DNA of 42,415 nt from Sphingobium sp. C100. GTDB lineage: Bacteria; Pseudomonadota; Alphaproteobacteria; Sphingomonadales; Sphingomonadaceae. Numbering within the stretch: position 1 is the first letter of the stretch; every line of letters starts with the position of its first letter. The notes under the pieces were generated by a model that worked only from the letters and a program-made list of their open reading frames with translations, was not told the origin of the DNA and ran no database searches. Of the stretch, positions 35,877-42,415 are shown one piece after another. A program made the translations under genes and the position numbers. Where the stretch lies: the NCBI RefSeq assembly GCF_000508185.1, contig NZ_AYOY01000153.1, positions 1-42,415 on the forward strand, read 5' to 3'.

Positions 35877-35885
35877 GCGTTATGG
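35857..35885 (+). promoter_or_regulatory. Possible leuA promoter
   Basis: TTGCAT (35857-35862) and TTATGG (35880-35885) are 17 bp apart. A start about 7-10 bp further on would fall at or just before the ATG of the leader peptide at 35896, making it nearly leaderless. The boxes are weak, and overlap with the preceding terminator is unusual, so this is tentative. Confidence 0.3.
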
Positions 35886-35895
35886 ACCATGCATC

Positions 35896-35943
35896 ATGCA
35901 GAGCCGCGCGCTTCTTCCCCTGCTACGACTTACACGCCCTTAG
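35896..35943 (+). CDS. leuA leader peptide (leucine-rich)
   Basis: A 15-residue peptide, MQSRALLPLLRLTRP, ending in TAG, 125 bp before leuA. Five of its codons are Leu: CTT, CTT, CTG, CTA and CTT. Four of these (CTT and CTA) are rare in this high-GC sequence, where CTG and CTC dominate. The last codons and the stop lie inside an RNA hairpin that has alternative partners downstream. This is the design of a transcription-attenuation leader: shortage of charged tRNA-Leu would stall the ribosome and change which hairpin forms. A ribosome binding site is poor, so the peptide may be translated from a near-leaderless message. Confidence 0.78.
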   Translation: MQSRALLPLLRLTRP

Positions 35944-36018
35944 GCGTGGCTTTTGTGCTGCCTTCCGGCTAAGGGCAGCGTCGATCCGCCTAAGGGCATC
36001 CATCACAGTCAAGTCGTA
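35924..36018 (+). promoter_or_regulatory. leuA attenuator: competing hairpins
   Basis: Four pairing options were found. (a) CACGCC (35933-35938) with GGCGTG (35943-35948), followed by GCTTTT. (b) GCTGCC (35957-35962) with GGCAGC (35974-35979). (c) GCCCTTAGGCG (35936-35946) with CGCCTAAGGGC (35987-35997), 11 bp, which excludes (a) and encloses (b). (d) TACGACTT (35924-35931), within the Leu codons, with AAGTCGTA (36011-36018), enclosing everything. Hairpin a and pairing c cannot form together, as expected for an attenuator. Which one ends transcription is not certain because only a four-T run is present. Confidence 0.7.
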
Positions 36019-36068
36019 CCCACGGGCATGCGGATGCGTTCCCGCTGGCCAGGAAGTAGTTTGATCCC

Positions 36069-37742
36069 ATGATGCTGACCGATCCCTCGCTGAAATACCG
36101 ATCCTTCCCGCAAGTCGATCTGCCCGACCGCCAATGGCCGTCCAGGGTCATCACCGCTCCGCCCCGCTGGCTGTCGACCGACATGCGCGACGGCAACCAG
36201 TCGCTGATCGACCCGATGAACGCGGAAAAGAAGCGCCGCTTCTTCGACCTGCTGGTGCGCGTCGGCGTCAAGGAGATCGAGGTCGGCTTTCCGTCGGCCG
36301 GCGCGACCGAGTTCGATTTCATCTCCGGCCTGGTGCGCGACGGGGCCATCCCCGACGACGTCATGCCGCAGGCGCTGACCCAGGCGCGCGCGGACCTCAT
36401 TGCCACCACCTTCGAAAGCCTGCGCGGCGCCCGCCAGGCGATCGTCCATGTCTATAACGCCATCTCGCCCGCCTGGCGCGACATCGTGTTCCAGATGGAT
36501 CGGCCCCAGGTGCGCGAAATCGCCGTGAACGCCGCCAAGCTGCTGCGCGACCATGCCGCCAGGCAGCCCGACACCGACTGGCATTTCGAATATTCGCCCG
36601 AAACCTTTTCCACCGCCGAGCTGGATTTCAGCCTGGAATGTTGCGAGGCGGTGATGGAGATTTTGCGGCCGACGCCGGAGCGGCCGCTGATCCTAAACCT
36701 GCCCGCCACGGTCGAGTGCGCCACCCCCAACATCTATGCCGACCAGATCGAATGGATCTGCCGCAATATCTCGAAGCGCGACAGCGTCGTCATCTCGCTG
36801 CACACCCATAATGACCGGGGCACCGGCGTGGCGGCGGCGGAACTGGGCATCATGGCCGGGGCCGATCGCGTCGAAGGCTGTCTGTTCGGCAATGGCGAGC
36901 GCACCGGCAATTGCGATCTGGTGACGGTCGCGCTCAATCTCTACACGCAGGGCATCCATCCCGGCTTGGACTTCAGCGACATTGATGAGGTCATTCAGAC
37001 CGTCGAATATTGCAACCAGTTGCCTGTCCACCCGCGTCATCCCTATGCGGGCGAGCTGGTGTTCACCGCCTTTTCCGGCAGCCATCAGGACGCGATCAAG
37101 AAGGGCTTCGCCGCGCAGGAGGCCCGCAACGATCTCGTCTGGAACGTCCCCTATCTGCCGATCGACCCCAAGGATCTGGGCCGCGACTATGAAGCGGTGA
37201 TCCGCGTCAATTCGCAGTCGGGCAAGGGCGGCGTCGCCTGGGTGCTGCAACAGGATAAGGGGCTGAAACTGCCCAAGCGGATGCAGGCGGAATTTTCCAA
37301 GGTAGTGCAGGCGCTGGCCGACGACAGCAGCCGCGAACTCAACGCCGCCGACATCTGGGGCGCGTTCCAGGATCATTATTGCCTGACCGACGACCAGCCC
37401 TATGCGCTGATCGATTATCAGGAAGCCGGTCAGGCCGGCGACCGCATCTTCACCGGCAAAATCGCGCACAAGGGCGGGGAGCGCTCCATTTCCGGGCGCG
37501 GCAACGGCCTGCTCTCCTCGGTGCTGGCCGCGCTGCGCGACGAATTTGGCGTGCAGCTCGAAATCGCCGACTATAGCGAACATGCCATCGGCGCGGGCAG
37601 CGACGTCAATGCCGCCGCCTATGTCGAATGTCGCACGCCCGATGGCCGCACCATCTTCGGCATCGGCACTGACAGCGACGTCGCCACCGCTTCGGTCAAG
37701 GCCATTCTATCGGCCGCCAACGGCATCGCGGTGCGGGGGTAA
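36069..37742 (+). CDS. leuA: 2-isopropylmalate synthase LeuA (long, LeuA2-type)
   Basis: LeuA (557 aa) condenses acetyl-CoA with 2-oxoisovalerate, the first step specific to leucine. The catalytic TIM barrel shows [14 protein letters not shown] (metal-binding Asp41), VEVGFPSA (here [14 protein letters not shown]), and the metal-binding HTHND in [17 protein letters not shown] with [11 protein letters not shown]. The C-terminal domain (about 420-557: [32 protein letters not shown]) is the LeuA regulatory domain that binds leucine. The length and N-terminal extension match the LeuA type shared with actinobacteria rather than the 520-residue E. coli type. The start is ATG 36069 or the next ATG at 36072. 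It is preceded by an attenuator. Confidence 0.95.
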   Translation: MMLTDPSLKYRSFPQVDLPDRQWPSRVITAPPRWLSTDMRDGNQSLIDPMNAEKKRRFFDLLVRVGVKEIEVGFPSAGATEFDFISGLVRDGAIPDDVMPQALTQARADLIATTFESLRGARQAIVHVYNAISPAWRDIVFQMDRPQVREIAVNAAKLLRDHAARQPDTDWHFEYSPETFSTAELDFSLECCEAVMEILRPTPERPLILNLPATVECATPNIYADQIEWICRNISKRDSVVISLHTHNDRGTGVAAAELGIMAGADRVEGCLFGNGERTGNCDLVTVALNLYTQGIHPGLDFSDIDEVIQTVEYCNQLPVHPRHPYAGELVFTAFSGSHQDAIKKGFAAQEARNDLVWNVPYLPIDPKDLGRDYEAVIRVNSQSGKGGVAWVLQQDKGLKLPKRMQAEFSKVVQALADDSSRELNAADIWGAFQDHYCLTDDQPYALIDYQEAGQAGDRIFTGKIAHKGGERSISGRGNGLLSSVLAALRDEFGVQLEIADYSEHAIGAGSDVNAAAYVECRTPDGRTIFGIGTDSDVATASVKAILSAANGIAVRG

Positions 37743-37765
37743 TAGCGCCCGCTTATGCCTGTCCC

Positions 37766-37820
37766 CCCGTTCGGTTCGAGCGTGTCGAGAACGCTTCTCG
37801 ATACGCTCGAACTGAACGGG
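37766..37820. repeat. 26-bp inverted repeat after leuA
   Basis: Arms 37766-37791 and 37795-37820 are complementary over 26 bp apart from two G-T pairs, with a 3-nt loop CGC. The core GTTCGAGCGTGTCGAGAA is a palindromic element of the kind repeated between genes in sphingomonads. A run of seven A follows on the plus strand, so it does not read as a classic terminator for either neighbour. Confidence 0.75.
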
Positions 37821-37828
37821 AAAAAAAT

Positions 37829-39196
37829 CTACTTGGCCAGCGCCCGGATCACCCGGTCCCACTGTTCCAGCGATTCCCTGATGCCCGCCACCGGCACCCG
37901 CTCGTTCAGGCCATGGGCGAACCCGTCCTGCGCCTTCATGAACAGGCTCGACACGCCGTAGCTCGGGAGCCCCAGCGCCCGGAAATGCACGCTGTCGGTT
38001 GCGCCCGCCGACATGCCGGGCATCACCACCGCATCGGGCGCCCGCGCCGTCACCGCGTCCCTGACGGCATCCATCACGTCGGCGCGCAACGGCGATGCGT
38101 CGCTGCCCGTCGGATCGCCCAGCATCGTCACAGTCGCGCCGGGATCATCCACCACCGCAATCAGTTGCGCCTTCACGGCTGCAATCTCCACGCCGGGAAA
38201 TATCCGGCAATTGACGTTCACCTTGGCGCTTTGCGGCAGGGCGTTGAGCGCATGGCCCGCCTGCGCCATCGTCGCGACGCAAGTGGTGCGGACCTGCCCG
38301 ACAAATTCCGGCTTGCTCGACAGCAGCTCGGCCGCTTTCGCGTCCCCCGTCTCGGCGAAGCGCCGCATCGCCGCCCCGACATCCCCGCCGATCCGCTCGG
38401 CCGACAGCGCCAGCGACGCCTTGGTCAATTCGTTGCGGGTCGCGGGAAATGCATAGGCCGCGATCCGGTCGATCGCCCTGGCCAGCCGATAGATCGGATT
38501 GCCGGGCGTCGGCGCGCTCGAATGACCGCCCGGATCGGTAAAGCCGATCTCGAAATCGGCATAGGTCTTCTCGCCCGCCTGCAACTGGTAAAGGACCGGC
38601 TCCCCCTCTTCGTTCAGCAATCCGCCGCCGCCATCACCGTTCAGCAGCAACTCCGCGTCCTTATATCTGGCCGCCAGCGCCCGCGTCGTGACCATGTCGG
38701 TTTCCTCGTCGCCTGACAGCAACAGGATGATGGTGCGACGCGGGGTCCAGCCCTCCTTCTTCATCTGGGCGATCGTCGCGATCATCATCGCGACGTCATA
38801 TTTATTATCCTCCGCGCCGCGCCCGAAAATATAGCCATTTTCCTCGACCGGCACGAAGGGGTCGCGGGTCCAGTCCTTGGGGTCGGCCGCCACCACGTCC
38901 ATATGCCCGATCATCAACAGCGGTTTCAGCGCCGGATCGCGCCCCTTGATCGTCGCGGCGAAGGTCGCCGTCTCGCCCATCGGCGTGATGACGATGTCCC
39001 CGTCGGCAAAGCCCGCGCTTTTCAGCACATCGGCATAATAGGCCGCCAGCCTGGGCACCTGCCCCGCCCCCTGTACCGTGCGATAGGCGACCGATCGCAT
39101 CAATATGGCCTTCGCCGCCCCCGCATCGGCCGCCGCCTGCGCGCCGTGCGGCGCGGCCAGCAGCGCCAGTCCCAGACATGCACCCCGAAAATCCAT
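37829..39196 (-). CDS. Exported M20-family metallopeptidase
   Basis: A 455-residue zinc peptidase with a signal peptide (MDFRGACLGLALLAAPHGAQA). The M20 metal site is intact: His98 and Asp100 in LLMIGHMDVVAAD, Asp130 in FGRGAEDNKYD, and the catalytic Glu pair 164-165 in LSGDEETDM, plus a late His in DGFAHGLNERV. The lid domain (GFTDPGGHSSAP) is also present. Family members are carboxypeptidases, aminoacylases or dipeptidases; the substrate is unknown. ATG 39196 is chosen because GGGAGG lies 4-5 nt upstream. It probably acts in the periplasm, perhaps together with the divergent symporter gene. Confidence 0.92.
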   Translation of the reverse strand: MDFRGACLGLALLAAPHGAQAAADAGAAKAILMRSVAYRTVQGAGQVPRLAAYYADVLKSAGFADGDIVITPMGETATFAATIKGRDPALKPLLMIGHMDVVAADPKDWTRDPFVPVEENGYIFGRGAEDNKYDVAMMIATIAQMKKEGWTPRRTIILLLSGDEETDMVTTRALAARYKDAELLLNGDGGGGLLNEEGEPVLYQLQAGEKTYADFEIGFTDPGGHSSAPTPGNPIYRLARAIDRIAAYAFPATRNELTKASLALSAERIGGDVGAAMRRFAETGDAKAAELLSSKPEFVGQVRTTCVATMAQAGHALNALPQSAKVNVNCRIFPGVEIAAVKAQLIAVVDDPGATVTMLGDPTGSDASPLRADVMDAVRDAVTARAPDAVVMPGMSAGATDSVHFRALGLPSYGVSSLFMKAQDGFAHGLNERVPVAGIRESLEQWDRVIRALAK

Positions 39197-39379
39197 ATAT
39201 CCTCCCTGCGCCATTCACGCCCTGTGTGGCATAGCCGATCGGCCGGGCCAATCGCTTTGGCGGAGCTTCACCGGGCGGCGCGCCCTCATCTCGGTTGCCA
39301 CCCCCTGAAAGAATTGCTTGCGCGCAATCGGACGGATTGCCTCCGATATAGACGACCGGTTGCCCCAGGGAAAAAGCAG

Positions 39380-40684
39380 ATGGCCCTTCATTATCGCAGT
39401 TTCGGATTTCAGGTTCTTGCCGGCATGGTCGTCGGGCTGGTGCTGGGCCTGGTCGCGCGCCAGATCGGTGCGACGCCCGATGGCGACCTGAACTGGCTCG
39501 CAACCGCGCTCAAGACGACGGGCGCGATCTTCGTCTCCCTGCTCAAGGCGGTGGTGCCGCCGCTCGTCTTCGCCGCCATCGTCGCATCGATCGCCAATCT
39601 GCGCGCGCTGGACAATGCCGCGCGGCTGGCCGGCCAGACCCTGCTCTGGTTCGCGATCACCGCCCTGATCGCGGTCAGCATCGGGCTTGCCATCGGCCTT
39701 GTTCTTCAACCCGGCACGGGTCTGCACGGCGCCGCCCTGCCGGTGGGCAAGCCGGACTCCTATGGCGGCTGGCTCGATTTCCTGAAAGGGCTGGTCCCCG
39801 GCAACAGCCTGGCGCTGTCGGGCAGCACCACCATTACGGATGGCGCGGCAACCACCAGCGTTTCCTTCAACATCCTGCAATTACTGGTCATCTCGATCGT
39901 GGTCGGCCTCGCCACCTTGAAGGTCGGCGACAAGGCCGAACCCTTCCTTGCCTTCGTGCGCTCGATGCTCGCGGTCGTCCGCGCCATTCTCGGCTGGATC
40001 ATCCGCCTGACCCCGATCGGCTCGGCCGCCCTCATCGGCACCGCCATCGCGACCTATGGCTGGAGCGCGCTGGCCCAGCTCGGCACCTTCACCGCCGCCA
40101 TCTATCTCGGCCTCGCGCTGGTGCTGCTGGTCGTCTACCCGACCTTGCTGATCGCGAACGGCCTGAAACCCGGCCCCTTCTTCGCCAAGGCATGGCCCGC
40201 GATCCAGCTTGGCTTCGTCTCCCGTTCCTCGGTCGGCACCCTGCCCATGACGGAGGCCGTGACCGAGCGCATGGGCGTGGACAAAGCCTATGCCGCCTTC
40301 GCCATCCCGCTCGCCTCGACGACGAAAATGGATGGCTGCGCGTCCATCTATCCCGCGCTGGCCGCGATCTTCGTCGCCGGCTTCTACGGCATCCCGCTGC
40401 ATTTCATCGACTATGTGCTGATCGTCTTCGTCTCGGTGATCGGATCGGCCGCGACCGCGGGCCTGACCGGCGCGATCGTGATGCTGACGCTCACTCTGTC
40501 CACGCTCGGCCTCCCGCTCGAAGGCGCCGGCCTGCTGCTCGCCATCGACCCGATCCTCGACATGGGCCGCACCGCCGTCAATGTCGCGGGCCAGGTGCTG
40601 GTGGCCACCATCGTCGCCAAGCGCGAAGGCATATTGGACGAAGCCGCCTATAATGGCGACGGCGTGCCGGTGCTCGCTGGCTGA
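39380..40684 (+). CDS. Dicarboxylate/amino-acid:cation symporter (SLC1/DAACS)
   Basis: A 434-residue inner-membrane transporter with about eight membrane helices and two re-entrant loops. The family signatures are FVSLLKAVVPPLVFAAIVASI, SRSSVGTLPMTEAVTERMGV (the Ser-rich substrate loop) and PLASTTKMDGCASIYPALAAIF, where the usual NMDGTA is here KMDGCA. The C-terminal LLLAIDPILDMGRTAVNVAGQ holds the Asp-x-x-x-Asp-x-x-Arg/Thr-x-x-Asn set that binds the substrate's acid groups. These proteins import C4-dicarboxylates, glutamate or related amino acids with Na+ or H+. It is divergent from the M20 peptidase, which fits peptide or amino acid use. Confidence 0.93.
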   Translation: MALHYRSFGFQVLAGMVVGLVLGLVARQIGATPDGDLNWLATALKTTGAIFVSLLKAVVPPLVFAAIVASIANLRALDNAARLAGQTLLWFAITALIAVSIGLAIGLVLQPGTGLHGAALPVGKPDSYGGWLDFLKGLVPGNSLALSGSTTITDGAATTSVSFNILQLLVISIVVGLATLKVGDKAEPFLAFVRSMLAVVRAILGWIIRLTPIGSAALIGTAIATYGWSALAQLGTFTAAIYLGLALVLLVVYPTLLIANGLKPGPFFAKAWPAIQLGFVSRSSVGTLPMTEAVTERMGVDKAYAAFAIPLASTTKMDGCASIYPALAAIFVAGFYGIPLHFIDYVLIVFVSVIGSAATAGLTGAIVMLTLTLSTLGLPLEGAGLLLAIDPILDMGRTAVNVAGQVLVATIVAKREGILDEAAYNGDGVPVLAG

Positions 40685-40837
40685 AACGGCCGATCCCGGA
40701 TGATGGGCTGAAAGGATCGAGCGCGCGTATCCAGACTGGGCCGGCAAGTCGGCGTGCGATCCGGCGCAGGAAGGATCGTGGCTAAAACCCGGGGCGATGA
40801 CGTCTCGCCGCGTTGGAGTGAGCCGAAACGCTATCGA

Positions 40838-41113
40838 CTATGGCGGATCATCCTCCCCTCGACGCTGGCGATCGGCGTCCCTGGCAGCCCCAACGGCCCA
40901 TCTAACCAGCAGGCCGACGCACAGCGCGACGATCATGGAGGGCAGCAGAACCTGGGTCAAAAAGCCCTTCCTGCACGCGGTGTCCGGCACGCAATCGCCC
41001 ATCGCGTCAAAGATCAGCAGAAACAGGAAGACCGGAGCGCCCAGGATAACGGAAGCAATACACCCCCATCGGCCCTCGACCGTCGATCCACCTCTATAGC
41101 CGCCCTCGCTCAT
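40838..41113 (-). CDS. Small two-helix membrane protein, unknown
   Basis: A 91-residue protein. Two membrane helices are visible (CIASVILGAPVFLFLLIFDAMG, about 18-39, and VLLPSMIVALCVGLLVRWAVG, about 56-76), joined by a loop with two Cys (DCVPDTACRKG). The N-terminus MSEGGYRGGSTVEGRWG and the charged tail DADRQRRGEDDPP should lie on the same side. The sequence looks like real membrane protein rather than a chance frame. The ribosome binding site is poor (GGGA adjoining the ATG). I do not recognise a family. Confidence 0.6.
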   Translation of the reverse strand: MSEGGYRGGSTVEGRWGCIASVILGAPVFLFLLIFDAMGDCVPDTACRKGFLTQVLLPSMIVALCVGLLVRWAVGAARDADRQRRGEDDPP

Positions 41114-41382
41114 TCCCGATCATATGGATCACGGACCGACGTGAGCAAGCAAGGGTTTCGACGTGATGACCAAAATCAGATTAAAAAGGTCGCGAAAGAG
41201 GACGCGCAAAGAGGATTTGAAGCGGGTTAATTCAGAATTGACCTTCATCGTCCATTGCGAGCGCACGGGCGATTACGGATCAAGTCATCCTCATCTGAAC
41301 ATTCGGCCCAACTGAGGTGGAATGGTTGCTGCCGAAAGGCAAGCTGGCGGGGGGCATAGCCAAATTCCCCTGTTGATACGGC

Positions 41383-41454
41383 CCTGTCCGAGGCCGTGCC
41401 TGTCCGAAGCCTCACCTGTCCGAAGCCTCACCTGTCCGAGGCCTCACCTGTCCG
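41383..41454. repeat. 16-bp tandem repeat, four copies plus a partial
   Basis: Unit CCTGTCCGAAGCCTCA. Copies are at 41383-41398 (diverged at its end), 41399-41414, 41415-41430 and 41431-41446 (one change), with a partial copy at 41447-41454. There are no spacers, so this is a minisatellite and not a CRISPR. Confidence 0.9.
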
Positions 41455-41477
41455 CGATGGGAGAAGAGAGCAGCCGC

Positions 41478-41544
41478 GTCGCTATTTTCTCCCCTTCCGT
41501 CAACGGGAAGGGACCATAGGCCTGCACGGGTCGAAAATAGCGGC
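41478..41544. repeat. Nested palindrome in the intergenic region
   Basis: CGCTATTTTC (41480-41489) pairs with GAAAATAGCG (41533-41542), and inside it CCCTTCC (41492-41498) pairs with GGAAGGG (41506-41512). The result is a long imperfect hairpin, probably another intergenic repeat element. Confidence 0.65.
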
Positions 41545-41617
41545 TTCATGCGTCACGCCGAACCTGTGTCAGCCTCCATCTGCCCGCCCGACCCTCCGCT
41601 CCATGTCAAGAAACGAC

Positions 41618-41635
41618 CCCTGAAACAGGTCAGGG
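41618..41635. repeat. REP-like hairpin, second copy
   Basis: CCCTGA-AACAGG-TCAGGG, 6-bp arms, sharing the CCTGAAACA core and a GACGA-type flank with the element at 24073-24091 between gatC and gatA. Confidence 0.55.
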
Positions 41636-41964
41636 CGACGATGCGCTTATGGCCGATTCCGCTTGTGTCACACCATCGGGATCTGTCCACGGCGCCCGCC
41701 GGCTTTCTGATGCCGTGCGGTTTCAACAAAACGCATGGCAATCGGCGCGATAGGTTGAGGATTTCGCTGCGGCACGCCCACGCATGATCCGCCCGAAGAT
41801 GGGGGGATAGCGCACCCTCCTGCCAGTCGTACCGGCGCTGGGTTCGTCCCTGCCCCGCCCTCATCCCTTCCTGCCAACTCCGTCGGCGCGGTGGCGCGAC
41901 GGCCCCGCGGCCCCGCGGCCGCCGGTGGCGCGACGGCTCTGCCGCCAAGCGACGCAAAACCCAT

Positions 41965-41994
41965 AAAAAAGGGGCCGGTCTTGCGACCGGCCCC
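41965..41994 (-). terminator. Terminator of the OmpA-family gene
   Basis: GGGGCCGGTC and GACCGGCCCC form a perfect 10-bp stem with loop TTGC. On the minus strand it is followed by TTTTTT, which gives a strong rho-independent terminator 36 bp after the stop of the OmpA-family gene. Confidence 0.93.
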
Positions 41995-42030
41995 TCTTAT
42001 GTCGTCCATCCCGAGGGAGGGACAATCTGA

Positions 42031-42415
42031 TTACATGCCCGAACCCGGACCGTAGGTGATTTCCACCCGACGGTTCTGGACTTCGCGAACACCGTCAGCG
42101 GTATCGACGCGCGGCTGCGATTCACCGAAGGCCTGGGTCGTCATGACGCCGTCGGGGATACCCTTCGAAGCCAGATAAGCCTTGGTGGCGTCAGCGCGGC
42201 GCTGCGAGAGGCCGACATTGTACGAGGCCGAGCCCGAACGGTCAGCGTGACCGGCAAGCATGACCTGAGCGCTGCCGCAGCTGCTGTAAGCCGAAACCGC
42301 ATTGTCCAGAATGGTGGCGGCGTCAGGCGTGATGTCCGACTTGTCCCATTCAAAGAACACGATGTACGGCCCAGGCGAGCATTCCACTGCCGGCGGGGGC
42401 GGCGGAGGCGGCGGC
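42031..42415 (-). CDS. OmpA-family outer-membrane protein, C-terminal part
   Basis: Only the C-terminal 127 residues are in the window; the gene continues past base 42415. A run of eight prolines and AVECSPGPYIVFFEWDKSDIT lead into an OmpA/MotB-type peptidoglycan-binding domain: AGHADRSGSASYNVGLSQRRADATKAYLASKGI and FGESQPRV, ending NRRVEITYGPGSGM. The Asp and Arg in these blocks bind diaminopimelate of the cell wall in the family. The missing N-terminal part is expected to be an eight-stranded barrel, as in other sphingomonad OmpA proteins, joined by the proline linker. A strong terminator follows. Confidence 0.9.
   Translation of the reverse strand, partial: PPPPPPPPAVECSPGPYIVFFEWDKSDITPDAATILDNAVSAYSSCGSAQVMLAGHADRSGSASYNVGLSQRRADATKAYLASKGIPDGVMTTQAFGESQPRVDTADGVREVQNRRVEITYGPGSGM

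Larger units (their letters stand above)
41114..42030. other. Repeat-rich intergenic region without a gene
   Basis: A 917-bp stretch between the small membrane protein and the OmpA-family gene. I find no convincing coding sequence. The open frames here are low-complexity and lack ribosome binding sites. It contains a 16-bp tandem repeat (41383-41454), a nested palindrome (41478-41544), a REP-like hairpin (41618-41635), a 14-bp direct repeat GGTGGCGCGACGGC (41890-41903 and 41924-41937), and the ompA-type terminator (41965-41994). Confidence 0.6.

Noticed and set aside
37743..37828. The 26-bp palindrome as a rho-independent terminator
   Set aside because: The A-run follows on the plus strand and the T-run precedes the stem on the minus strand, so neither direction has the usual stem then T-run order.
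41383..41454. Short repeats that could be taken for a CRISPR
   Set aside because: The 16-bp units are directly adjacent with no spacers, and no cas gene is present.

Overview
The window is a dense, high-GC stretch of chromosome. Gene content and protein style point to an alphaproteobacterium of the Sphingomonadaceae, close to Sphingobium or Sphingomonas. The basis is the FecI/FecR/TonB-receptor set, the proline-rich OmpA C-terminus, the GatCAB proteins and the branched-chain amino acid genes. This assignment is inference from the sequences, not a database result. There is no phage, plasmid, IS element or CRISPR array; most of the window is core metabolism with a few accessory insertions.

Layout. 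(1) 1-982: the 3' end of folK, a tRNA-Lys(UUU) and a Nudix hydrolase. (2) 963-10277, minus strand: a complete glycogen operon in transcription order glgP-glgB-glgC-glgA-glgX, with short spacers or overlaps. It covers ADP-glucose supply, polymerisation, branching, phosphorolysis and debranching. (3) 10388-11584: a class C beta-lactamase-like serine hydrolase. (4) 11724-18978, plus strand: a FecI-type ECF sigma factor, a FecR anti-sigma factor and a TonB receptor with an N-terminal signalling domain, followed by a large autotransporter. This looks like a cell-surface signalling set and ends in a strong terminator. (5) 19141-20160: two small exported proteins of unknown role. (6) 20260-24401, minus strand: gatC, gatA and gatB, the Glu/Asp-tRNA amidotransferase, with a vapB-vapC toxin-antitoxin module sitting between gatA and gatB. 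(7) 24527-31156: a DUF3089 protein, ruvX, a divergent MerR/glutaredoxin-MauE pair with a textbook MerR promoter, an L,D-transpeptidase with an upstream lipoprotein, and divergent serB and miaA. (8) 31257-37742, plus strand: ilvB, a small unknown gene, ilvN, ilvC, a YceI protein and leuA. leuA is preceded by a leucine-rich leader peptide and competing RNA hairpins. (9) 37829-42415: an M20 peptidase, an SLC1-type symporter, a small membrane protein, a repeat-rich 0.9-kb intergenic region, and the 3' end of an OmpA-family gene.

The most interesting points are these: the leuA attenuator (leader peptide MQSRALLPLLRLTRP at 35896-35943); the vapBC module inside the gatCAB operon, with gatB translationally coupled to the toxin gene; the MerR-controlled glutaredoxin-MauE fusion; the sigma/anti-sigma/TonB receptor set running into an autotransporter with calcium-site-like motifs; and a tightly coupled unknown gene between the two acetolactate synthase subunits. 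All coordinates and motifs were read by eye. Family names rest on recognised motifs, not on searches.
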